Positions 43,148-51,500 of a stretch of DNA of 64,000 nt are shown in pieces (positions within the stretch are counted from its first letter, which is position 1; each line of letters starts with the position of its first letter). The position numbers and the translations under genes were made by a program. Origin of the DNA: an uncultured Streptococcus sp. (GTDB taxonomy: Bacteria > Bacillota > Bacilli > Lactobacillales > Streptococcaceae); the NCBI GenBank assembly GCA_934229725.1, contig CAKQDX010000006.1, forward strand, positions 40,282-104,281, read 5' to 3'. The notes below the pieces were generated by a model. That model saw nothing but the letters and a program-made list of their open reading frames with translations, made no database searches and was not told the origin of the DNA.

Positions 43148-44050
43148 ATGAAAAAGAAAATCGTTATCTTACTTTTAGTAGCAATAGCAATCACGGCTAG
43201 TCTTTTCTTCTTTCTGAGAAGTAAGAGTGGTGCGACAAGTGAGGGATATACCCATAGCTATCCAGAACCAGAATTCTCTCTTCAATTAAGTGGAGCTAAT
43301 AAAGAATATGTTTTAGTAAATTATAAAAACTCATCTGAGAGCTTTGGTGTAATAGGGGTAACAAATAACTATTTAGTGAGTAATAGTTTTGATACTAATG
43401 ATGCCAACAACATTCAGAATTATGCTTCTTATAATCTATATTTATATGATTTAAATAGTAAAGATTTTAAAAAGTCGAAGATAGACCTTTTAGATATCGT
43501 AAAACAATACAAATTAAAAGGCCGAATGTCTCAGATTGCTACTGTGGTAATAGAAGGTAAAGATTGTTTATTTTTTAAAGTTGACTACACTATGTACCTT
43601 TTAGATCTTAAACAAAAGAAAATCACAACTGCACCTGAAACAATACTGGATGGTAATTCACTGAAAAAAGATTCTTCCTTAGAGGATGCATTCTATAGTG
43701 TAGATCTAGACAATATCCTGTTCAAGAAATATGGAGTTTTGGAAAATGAAAAATATCATTCATTTTATTTAGGTATCAATAGGGACAAAAAGAATCCAGA
43801 TTTATCTAAATTAAACATAAAAAAAGAATATCCTGAAATTGTAAAAACCCTAGAAAATGAAGGCGAAGTCTACACGAGATATGATTCAGTTGATTCCGAG
43901 CAGTGGTTTAACACTCTCATTTACTGGTTTGCTCCAAAGGGTCAGGATGTAATGGATCTTTACGTCACAGATAAAACGACAGGTGAAAAAACACAAATAA
44001 AGAGTTTCGCGGACTATCAAACATGGAAAGAATCGCAAGAAACTAAGTAA
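43148..44050 (+). CDS. Membrane-anchored protein of unknown function, paralogue 2
   Basis: 300 residues, tandem duplicate of the preceding gene 42 bp downstream. The first 80 or so bases and the last 120 or so are nearly identical to paralogue 1, whereas the middle differs at many residues (LSIVKQYKLKGQLSEIA versus LDIVKQYKLKGRMSQIA, and an extra residue in LEDAFYSVDLD). ATG start with a GAGG site. A terminator (44057-44085) follows. Function unknown. Confidence 0.8.
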   Translation: MKKKIVILLLVAIAITASLFFFLRSKSGATSEGYTHSYPEPEFSLQLSGANKEYVLVNYKNSSESFGVIGVTNNYLVSNSFDTNDANNIQNYASYNLYLYDLNSKDFKKSKIDLLDIVKQYKLKGRMSQIATVVIEGKDCLFFKVDYTMYLLDLKQKKITTAPETILDGNSLKKDSSLEDAFYSVDLDNILFKKYGVLENEKYHSFYLGINRDKKNPDLSKLNIKKEYPEIVKTLENEGEVYTRYDSVDSEQWFNTLIYWFAPKGQDVMDLYVTDKTTGEKTQIKSFADYQTWKESQETK

Positions 44051-44056
44051 TTTAAG

Positions 44057-44085
44057 AGTCATCCAAGAGAGCGGATGGCTTTTTC
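44057..44085 (+). terminator. Terminator after paralogue 2
   Basis: AGTCATCC (44057-44064) pairs with GGATGGCT (44073-44080), followed by TTTT. Confidence 0.8.
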
Positions 44086-44107
44086 TGTTTGCTTGATTTT
44101 GATCAAA

Positions 44108-44133
44108 AGAAAACAAGCTCTGACATGAGCTTG
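44108..44133 (-). terminator. Terminator of the VTC/DUF4956 operon
   Basis: On the minus strand CAAGCTC (44133-44127) pairs with GAGCTTG (44120-44114), followed by TTTTCTTTT. Confidence 0.75.
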
Positions 44134-44151
44134 CTTCTAGGAGATTTTATC

Positions 44152-44835
44152 TTACAAATTCTTTTTCTTCTTAGCTTTTTTGGTTAGGGAAAGGTCACAA
44201 TTTTTAATGTTTGAAATCAGGTGGTTAGTCAATTGGAAGTCATCCACATGGGGATTCAAGTCCACTTCGTAGACCAGTTGCATGGTCTCGCCCCCACCAG
44301 TGGTGTTAAGGGAAATCAGGTCGCATTCACTTGTGAAATTGAGCAAGGCTTTAGTGATTTTTTGGTCAATCAAGTCCTGATGGGAGACATTTATGGTCAG
44401 AAGCCTACGACGTTGGTTGTCGGTACGACTTTGACGATTTTCCAAAAGAAGCCAAACAGCCAACAGAAAGGCGGTAAAGAGGACGGCTAGTAGCAGATAG
44501 CCTGTCCCAGATGCCAGACCAATAATCATGGCCATAAAGACGGCGATTAGCTCTCTAGAACCACTAGTCGCTGAACGAAAACGAATGAGGCTAAAGGTCC
44601 CAGCCACGGCAATAGAGGTCCCCAAACTCCCATTGACAAGGAAGATAACTAGGGTCATCAAACATGGCAGTAGGGTCAAACTGATGACAAATTCTCTGGT
44701 GTAGAGGGTCCGGTATTTATAAGTCCAGGTCAAGGCCAAACCCAAAACAAGGCTGACCAGTAAGGCCAGCATGAGTTGAAGGGGACTAGCGGTTGCGGTT
44801 GCATCATTAAAGATAGAATTGAAGAGATTAGACAT
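44152..44835 (-). CDS. DUF4956 integral membrane protein
   Basis: 227 residues. Four membrane helices within residues 15-135 include the strongly conserved GTSIAVAGTFSLIRFRSATSGSRELIAVFMAMIIGLASGTGY of DUF4956. A cytosolic C-terminal domain of about 90 residues ends in a Lys run. The family is regularly encoded with VTC-like polyphosphate polymerase domains and CotH-type proteins, which is also the situation here. Role unknown; a channel or transporter for the product is a plausible inference. It overlaps the VTC gene by 8 bp. Confidence 0.88.
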   Translation of the reverse strand: MSNLFNSIFNDATATASPLQLMLALLVSLVLGLALTWTYKYRTLYTREFVISLTLLPCLMTLVIFLVNGSLGTSIAVAGTFSLIRFRSATSGSRELIAVFMAMIIGLASGTGYLLLAVLFTAFLLAVWLLLENRQSRTDNQRRRLLTINVSHQDLIDQKITKALLNFTSECDLISLNTTGGGETMQLVYEVDLNPHVDDFQLTNHLISNIKNCDLSLTKKAKKKKNL

Positions 44836-45607
44836 AGGCAGCAGCTCCTTTTTCTTGTGCTGGACGTGGGCCGTAGTCTAGCCCTTGAGACCTATGATAG
44901 GCACAGCTGTATTTTGAGAATTTCTGCTCTTCCAAACCATGTTTGTCTAAGATAGCTTGAAGCCAATCTGGTTTTTGACCAGGTGCCTTGATTTCCATGA
45001 TTATCGTATCTTCATCAAGAAGGGGAAACCCATGATTTCCCTTAAAGAGACTGACGTCTTCATCGCGGTAAGTCAGATTTTGGTCTAGGGTAACACGAAC
45101 TTTAGTGTAGGCATAGCCTTGGATAGTCTCTTTTTCTTTCATAGAGAAGCGATCGTAGTAGATATACATGCGAGGTTTAAGACTTTCATCATAACGCTGA
45201 CGTAAGTGGCGAATATCCTGTAAGAGCTGGCGGTCAGTGATTTGACCATGATTCTTGCCGTCTGTTATCAAGTTAGTGATGGCAAGAGGCGTTGAAACGA
45301 GACGAAACTTATGGCCGATTCCTTCCTCGTCTTTGGCTTTGACCTCTAGAAAGACCTTACTATCAATTTTGGGATTGGCTAGGTAGGTACGCATGCGGAT
45401 TTTCTCTTGACGGTGATTACCATCTAGGGCATCTTGGATGACGTCAAAATTATCCGTATCAAAGTAAATATTTGAAATGGAAGATGTCGGATAATCATCC
45501 TCTACCAAATACTCCTTAAGATCAGTGAGCAGGTCTTCAAGATTGTCCTTTGAGACCACATATTTTGTTTCAATACGTTTAAAACGTGTTTCCAATTGTT
45601 TAACCAT
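44828..45607 (-). CDS. VTC-domain (polyphosphate polymerase-like) protein
   Basis: 259 residues from ATG 45607, with AAGGAG 10 nt upstream; an in-frame extension to 45715 has no ribosome site. The tunnel-fold VTC domain is recognisable from RFKRIETKYVVSK, YPTSSISNIYFDTDNF, KIRMRTYL, KVFLEVKAKDEEG, YDRFSMKEKE and IIMEIKAPGQKPDW. These supply the basic and acidic tunnel residues that bind nucleotide or polyphosphate and metal. The eukaryotic homologue makes polyphosphate from ATP, while the bacterial activity is less certain. Soluble, with the membrane part supplied by the coupled DUF4956 protein. Confidence 0.87.
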   Translation of the reverse strand: MVKQLETRFKRIETKYVVSKDNLEDLLTDLKEYLVEDDYPTSSISNIYFDTDNFDVIQDALDGNHRQEKIRMRTYLANPKIDSKVFLEVKAKDEEGIGHKFRLVSTPLAITNLITDGKNHGQITDRQLLQDIRHLRQRYDESLKPRMYIYYDRFSMKEKETIQGYAYTKVRVTLDQNLTYRDEDVSLFKGNHGFPLLDEDTIIMEIKAPGQKPDWLQAILDKHGLEEQKFSKYSCAYHRSQGLDYGPRPAQEKGAAAYV

Positions 45608-45989
45608 GAAAAAACTCCTTTTATAGATAAGATACAAAGCCGTAAAGCAACTCCCAGGGAAATAGGGGGACCAGTCGCAGGAGTTTAACTCCAAGCAGGG
45701 CCCATCTTTTTCCACGAGTTGTAGGCGAGTTCAATTAGATAAAATACAAAGCCGTCACTTCTAGATTTGGCTTTTATTTTTTAGTAGAAAATTAAATTGA
45801 GGGCAAATGTACTATTTCTATAAAGCACTTGCTTGCTCGCCTATTAGTCTAGGGGACTTTTCTGAAAGAAGTCCTAAGCCAAACTTTCACCAAACTTAAC
45901 TTAAGATAAGTTTTAGTTAACCTTTAGAATTGTTTTAGATAAGTCCCGTAAACTGTAATCATCAAAACGAACCCGAGAGGTAAAAATAG
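45608..45989. promoter_or_regulatory. Divergent control region with four phased hexamer repeats
   Basis: Two near-identical 20-bp direct repeats (45624-45643 and 45736-45755, one mismatch) lie upstream of the VTC gene and contain -10-like sequence on the minus strand. Nearer the lipoprotein gene, hexamers CTTAAG (45900), TTTTAG (45911), CTTTAG (45922) and TTTTAG (45933) stand exactly 11 bp apart, the layout of an OmpR-family response-regulator site. A TGTAAT at 45954-45959 is a possible -10. GAGAGG precedes ATG 45990. Confidence 0.55.
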
Positions 45990-47264
45990 ATGAAATCAAA
46001 AAAACTAAAAAAATGGACGACGTTATTAACCTGTGCGACAGCCCTAACAGTCATGACAGCTTGTAGCCAATCAAACAGTCAAGCAACTGGAACGACTACA
46101 AGTAGCAAAACAAGTGCTGTAACAGCAACGACCAGTAAGAAAACAAATAAGAACAACAGCAACTATTTCACTTCAAAAGATTCAGATACATCTTATGATG
46201 AAAGTTCAGCTTCTAAGATTAAGTTATCAGGCTCATCTGCAGATGTTTCAGGCGACGGCGTAGCGGTATCAGGGTCAACGGTAACCATCTCTAAAGCGGG
46301 GACCTACGTTATTTCAGGAAAATCTGATAGTGTGCAAATCAAGGTGGACGCTGGCGATTCAGACGATGTCCATATTGTTCTAGATGGTGCAACTATGACC
46401 AATACCAATGCCCCAATTACTGCCACAAGCGCCGGGCATGTCTATCTAACACTCAAAGATGGCACTACAAGCACCCTCTCTGATTCAAGCTCTAATAGTG
46501 ATGAAGATGCGGATGCCGTGATTTTCTCTAAGGGAGATTTGACTATTAATGGGTCAGGTACTCTTAACATTGATGCCAAGAAAAGTAAGGGTATTAAGGC
46601 AAACGACAGTCTTCATATAACAGGCGGTACCTACAAGATTACCTCAGTCGGTGATGCCTTCAATGTCAATGATGAACTCAATATCACTGGAACAACCATG
46701 ACTATTGAAGCAGAAGAAGATGCCGTTAAGGTGGATAATGATGACGATACCTCAGTAGGTACCATGTATCTTTCTGACAATACCATGACTATCAAGGCTG
46801 GTGACGACGGTATGCATGCCTCAGGTGACCTGATTATTGATAGCGGTACTTACAAGGTTGAAAAATCAACCGAAGGTATTGAAGGAAAATCTGTAACTAT
46901 TAACGGTGGCAAGATTGACGTTTATGCGACGGATGATGGGGTAAATGCGGCTAATGCCAAGGCCAGTCAAAGCGACATTTTCTTCAAAATGACAGGCGGA
47001 ACCCTTAATGTCGAGGTTGGTCAAGGTGACACAGACCCAATTGATTCTAATGGTGATATTACTGTGACCGGTGGAACGATTAACTTGACCGGTCAATCTG
47101 GTTTTGACTTTGATGGTACAGCGACCTATACCGGTGGTGACATTACCATTAATGGTGAAAAACAAACCAAGATTGAAAACTCTATGCCTGGTGGCGGTGG
47201 TCCTCAAGGCGGCGGTGGTCCCCAAGGTGGTGGCCCAGCAGGTGGCTTTGGTGGAGACCAATAA
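45990..47264 (+). CDS. Carbohydrate-binding domain lipoprotein (DUF4353-like)
   Basis: 424 residues. Lipoprotein signal with TVMTACSQSN lipobox (Cys near residue 26). After a Ser/Thr linker come beta-helix repeats (about 75-395): IKLSGSSADVSGDGVAVSGSTVTISKAGTYVISG, ITATSAGHVYLTLKDGT, KSKGIKANDSLHITGG, GIEGKSVTINGG. The tail is Gly/Pro-rich (PGGGGPQGGGGPQGGG). The DUF4353 beta-helix is found with CotH and VTC/DUF4956 genes. A surface role binding sugar polymer or phosphate is inferred. The next gene begins 34 bp downstream. Confidence 0.87.
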   Translation: MKSKKLKKWTTLLTCATALTVMTACSQSNSQATGTTTSSKTSAVTATTSKKTNKNNSNYFTSKDSDTSYDESSASKIKLSGSSADVSGDGVAVSGSTVTISKAGTYVISGKSDSVQIKVDAGDSDDVHIVLDGATMTNTNAPITATSAGHVYLTLKDGTTSTLSDSSSNSDEDADAVIFSKGDLTINGSGTLNIDAKKSKGIKANDSLHITGGTYKITSVGDAFNVNDELNITGTTMTIEAEEDAVKVDNDDDTSVGTMYLSDNTMTIKAGDDGMHASGDLIIDSGTYKVEKSTEGIEGKSVTINGGKIDVYATDDGVNAANAKASQSDIFFKMTGGTLNVEVGQGDTDPIDSNGDITVTGGTINLTGQSGFDFDGTATYTGGDITINGEKQTKIENSMPGGGGPQGGGGPQGGGPAGGFGGDQ

Positions 47265-47297
47265 AACATCATAGGATGAAACAGAAAGGAAGTGCCT

Positions 47298-48320
47298 ATG
47301 TATATTGTAATTCCAGCTTATGAACCAGACACTCGCCTGATTCAGGTGGTTCAAGATATTACTTTAAAACTCCCTAAAGCACGGATTATTGTTGTCAATG
47401 ATGGGAGCGGTCCACGTTATGACGACTTTTATGATGAAACGGCTCTTTTTGGAGCAACCGTCCTGAAACACCCGATTAATAAGGGAAAGGGGGCTGCTCT
47501 CAAGACTGCCTTTGCGCATATTCAAGAGGAGGTAGTGAGTCAACATCTCCCATCTCAGCCTATCGTGACAGTTGATAGTGACGGTCAACATCTGATTCAG
47601 GATATTGTCCGAGTAGCTCGAGCAACTGAGGAAAATCCTAGTCATCTGATTTTAGGTGCGCGTGCTTTTGTGGGTAAGGTACCAGCACGTAGCCGCTCTG
47701 GCAATAAAGTGACTGCCGGCCTCTTTCGTATCGTGACTGGTCAAAAGGTAACGGATACTCAGACAGGACTTCGTGGCATGTCGACAGACCTCATTCCATG
47801 GTTGCTTAGTTTGGATGGGAACCGCTTCGAATACGAATTCAATATGCTCCTGGAAGCTAAAAAGTCCGGTTATCGTATTTTTGAAGTTCCTATTGAGACG
47901 GTCTATCTGGAGGAAAATAAAAGTTCGCACTTTCGGCCCATTCGTGACTCCATCCGTATTTACAGCCCGTTTTTAAAGTTCTCTGGCACGGCCGTCTTGG
48001 CCTCACTCATTGATGCAGCAGCCTTATTTGTGCTCTTTGCCTTGACGAAAAATCTTCTGCTTTCGGTCGTGCTAGCTCGTGTGATTTCGGCTTCCAGCCA
48101 ATGTCTACTGAATGCGAATGTGGTCTTCAATCCGACCAGTTCACTCTTTAGATCAAGTGTTCGCTATTTTATGTTAGTCTTGGTTCTCTTGGCTTGTAAC
48201 TATTTCTTGCTGAGTAGCCTGGTCGCCATTGGTCTTGGCCTAGTACTAGCCAAATTGCTTACAGAAACCTTGCTCTTTTTAGTCAGCTATAGGGTCCAAC
48301 ATACCCTGGTATTTGCCTGA
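47298..48320 (+). CDS. Family 2 glycosyltransferase fused to a GtrA domain
   Basis: 340 residues from ATG 47298 (AAGGA at 47286). The N-terminal GT2 domain (about 1-215) resembles polyprenyl-phosphate sugar transferases: IVIPAYEPDT, VVNDGSGPRYDD, NKGKGAALKTAF, VTVDSDGQH (DxD-type), GARAFVGKVPARS and GLRGM. The C-terminal GtrA-like domain (about 220-340) has four membrane helices. It likely loads a sugar on undecaprenyl phosphate and flips it. Context suggests a role with the lipoprotein and the divergent VTC/DUF4956 pair in a surface glycopolymer, as inference. Confidence 0.88.
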   Translation: MYIVIPAYEPDTRLIQVVQDITLKLPKARIIVVNDGSGPRYDDFYDETALFGATVLKHPINKGKGAALKTAFAHIQEEVVSQHLPSQPIVTVDSDGQHLIQDIVRVARATEENPSHLILGARAFVGKVPARSRSGNKVTAGLFRIVTGQKVTDTQTGLRGMSTDLIPWLLSLDGNRFEYEFNMLLEAKKSGYRIFEVPIETVYLEENKSSHFRPIRDSIRIYSPFLKFSGTAVLASLIDAAALFVLFALTKNLLLSVVLARVISASSQCLLNANVVFNPTSSLFRSSVRYFMLVLVLLACNYFLLSSLVAIGLGLVLAKLLTETLLFLVSYRVQHTLVFA

Positions 48321-48416
48321 TAAATGGTTTAATCATTTTAAGGCATTATAGAAATATGTAAGCTCTTAAGCTTGGGTCAACCCTTGGAAGCTTTAAAAAC
48401 AACTTACAAACCATAG

Positions 48417-48447
48417 ACTACCGTTACGTGATTTCGGTAGTTTTTTG
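48417..48447 (+). terminator. Terminator after the GT2-GtrA gene
   Basis: ACTACCG (48417-48423) pairs with CGGTAGT (48435-48441), followed by TTTTT. Confidence 0.8.
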
Positions 48448-48531
48448 TATTAGGAAATCTGTTAATCAATTTAAATTATGGTTAAAAAACGAAGCTGGCA
48501 TGATAAAGTAAAGAAATGGTAAAAAAAATTA

Positions 48532-48593
48532 TGATATAATGAGACTGTTTGAATGGTGTAGATTTCATTCAAACTAGGAAAAAGAAATGAGGA
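48532..48593 (+). promoter_or_regulatory. Promoter, 5'-terminal stem-loop and ribosome site of gtf gene 1
   Basis: TGATATAAT (48532-48540) is an extended -10. Exactly 7 nt later begins a perfect 8-bp stem GTTTGAAT/ATTCAAAC (48547-48554/48567-48574) with loop GGTGTAGATTTC, so the mRNA would start at the base of the hairpin. GAGGA at 48589-48593 is the ribosome site for ATG 48600. Confidence 0.65.
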
Positions 48594-48599
48594 CCTATT

Positions 48600-51500
48600 A
48601 TGGGAAAAAAGGTACATTATAAGCTTCACAAGGTTAAGAAGCAATGGGTGACGATTGCCGTCACTTCAGCAGCACTTGCCTCAATTGTAGGTGGTGCAGC
48701 CGTAACCAATCAAAAGGTTTCAGCAGATGAAACCACAAAACCAGTTCCTTCGACAACAGCTGAAAGCGATGTCGTAGTTGAAACGCATGAAGTTGGAGCT
48801 ACAAACGCAGCTTCAACAGATGCCACAGCAGCAACCACTGAAAAGGCAGCTGATACTGCTGTAGCAGTTAATCCTGCACCAGTAACGTCAGCTACTGAAA
48901 CAAGTACTAATACTGTAGCAACAACTGATCGTGCAGCAGTAGCTAATGGTGCTACAGAAACACCAGCCAATGCAGCAACAGCGACAGATACGACGCTTAC
49001 GGTAGCAGAACAACCAAAATCTGGTGTAACGGAAAAAGAAGAGACAGCAGCACTCTCTTTGGACAACATCAAACAAGTTGATGGCAAGTACTACTATGTC
49101 AAAGAAGATGGTTCGTACAAGACTAACTTTGCCGTTTCTGTTAATGGACAGTTGCTTTACTTCGGTAAAGACGGTGCTTTGACAAGTACCTCAACGCACT
49201 CATTCACACCAGGAACAACGAACCTAGTTGATGGCTTCTCTTCACATAACCGTGCTTATGATTCGAAGAAGGAAAGCTTTGAGTTGGTAGATGGTTATTT
49301 GACACCGAACAGCTGGTATCGTCCAGTCACTATTTTGGAAAATGGTGAAAAATGGCGTGTGTCAACTGAGAAAGACCTCCGTCCACTTTTGATGGCATGG
49401 TGGCCAGATGTAGACACACAAGTCGCCTACCTCAATACCTTCTCTAAACACTTCAACCTCAATACGACTTACTCAACGAACCAAAGTCAAGCAGTATTGA
49501 ATGAAGCAGCCAAAGCCATCCAAATTAAGATTGAGCAAGAGATTTCTGCTAAACAATCAACAGAGTGGCTTCGTCAAGCAATCTCTGCATTTGTTAAAGA
49601 ACAAGAACAATGGAGTGTTGCGACTGAGAACTATACGCTCGCTGACCACCTTCAAGGTGGAGCCCTTCTCTTTGTTAATAGCAATGTAACACCTTGGGCT
49701 AACTCAAACTACCGTATCCTTAACCGCACACCAAGTAACCAAGATGGTTCACTTAATGGTACAGGTAAAGACCTGGGTGGTTATGAGTTCTTGCTAGCTA
49801 ACGACGTCGATAACTCAAATCCAGTTGTTCAAGCAGAGCAAGTCAACCAAATTCACTACCTCATGAACTGGGGTTCCATCGTTTTAGGCGACAAGGATGC
49901 TAACTTTGACGGTATCCGTGTAGACGCTGTTGATAATGTCAATGCCGACCTTCTTCAAGTTTATACCAATTACTTCCGAGCAGCCTTTGGTGTAGATAAA
50001 TCTGAAGCCAATGCTCTTGCTCACATTTCTATTCTTGAAGCATGGAACTTTAACGACAACGATTACAACCAAAGAACAGACGGAGCTGCCCTCGCTATGG
50101 ACAACAAACTCCGTACAGCTGTCTTGACGCACTTGACTACCCGTGGTAACCGTGGAAGCTTGAATAACCTCATTACTGACAGTCTTACAGACCGTACAAA
50201 TGATACTAAATATGGCGATACACAAGCTTCATACATCTTCCCACGTGCCCACGATAACCAAGTCCAAGACATCATCAAGACCATCATTCAGTCAGAAATT
50301 AATCCTAAATCAGATGGGTTCACAATGACGGATGCTGAATTGAAACGTGCCTTTGAAATCTATAACGAAGATATGGTGAAGGCTGATAAGCGCTACACAT
50401 TGAGCAATATTCCAGCTGCTTACGCCCTCATGCTTCAAAATATGGAATTGGTAACTCGTGTTTACTATGGTGATCTTTATTCAGATGACGGTCAGTACAT
50501 GACTAAGAAATCACCATACTACGATGCTATCACGACCCTTTTGACCAACCGTATGAAATATGTTTCAGGTGGTCAATCAATGAAGGTTAATTCATTTGGC
50601 GGCAAGGAAATCTTGTCTTCTGTTCGTTACGGTAAAGACATCATGTCTGCTGATCAGACTACAGGCGTTGAAACTAGCAAACATTCAGGTATGTTGACCC
50701 TTATTGCCAATGATTCAAACTTCTCATTGGGGAATGGTACTTTGACAGTTAACATGGGTAAACTTCATGCTAATCAAGCTTACCGTCCATTGCTCCTTGG
50801 TACTGACAAGGGTATTGTTTCCTACCAAAGTGATGCGGCAGCAGCAGGTAAAGTCAAGTATACTGATGCTGAAGGAAATTTGACCTTCTCAGGTGATGAC
50901 ATCAAGGGTTACAAGACTGTAGATATGGATGGTTACTTGGGTGTTTGGGTACCAGTAGGGGCACCTGACAACCAAGACCTCCGTGTTAAAGCTTCTAATG
51001 AAAAACAAGCTAAGACTTACTCTGCAACAGAAGCCCTTGATTCACAAGTTATGTACGAAGGGTTCTCTAACTTCCAAGCCTTTGTTGAAAATGATAGCCA
51101 ATACACTAATAAGTTGATTGCTGAAAATGCTGAACTCTTCAAGTCATGGGGAATCACATCATTTGAAATGGCACCTCAGTACGTGTCTGCCGATGACCGT
51201 ACCTTCCTCGACTCAGTCATCCAAAATGGTTATGCCTTTGCGGACCGTTATGACCTTGCCATGAGTAAGAACAACAAATACGGTTCTAAAGCTGACCTTC
51301 GTGATGCCCTTAAAGCGCTTCACAAACAAGGTATCCAAGTCATCGCTGACTGGGTTCCAGACCAAATTTACCAATTGCCAGGGCAAGAAGTGGTAACAGC
51401 GACACGTGCCAACAGCTATGGTGATCCAAAAGCTGGTGCCTACATTAATAACTCTCTTTATGTAGCTAATACCAAGTCATCTGGTACAGACTTCCAGGCT

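Noticed and set aside
45608..45715. N-terminal extension of the VTC protein to 45715
   Set aside because: It has no ribosome site and runs through the 20-bp direct repeat, whereas ATG 45607 has AAGGAG and starts the conserved domain.
46866..47354. 162-residue antisense frame across the beta-helix lipoprotein end
   Set aside because: The repetitive Gly/Thr codons of the sense gene produce a long open complement. There is no promoter or ribosome site.
48710..49087. Antisense Ser/Ala/Val-rich frames opposite the variable regions of the gtf genes (also 53510-53797, 53798-54028)
   Set aside because: The Thr/Ala-rich sense codons (ACA, GCA, GCT) read as Val/Ser/Ala on the other strand. This is composition, not coding.
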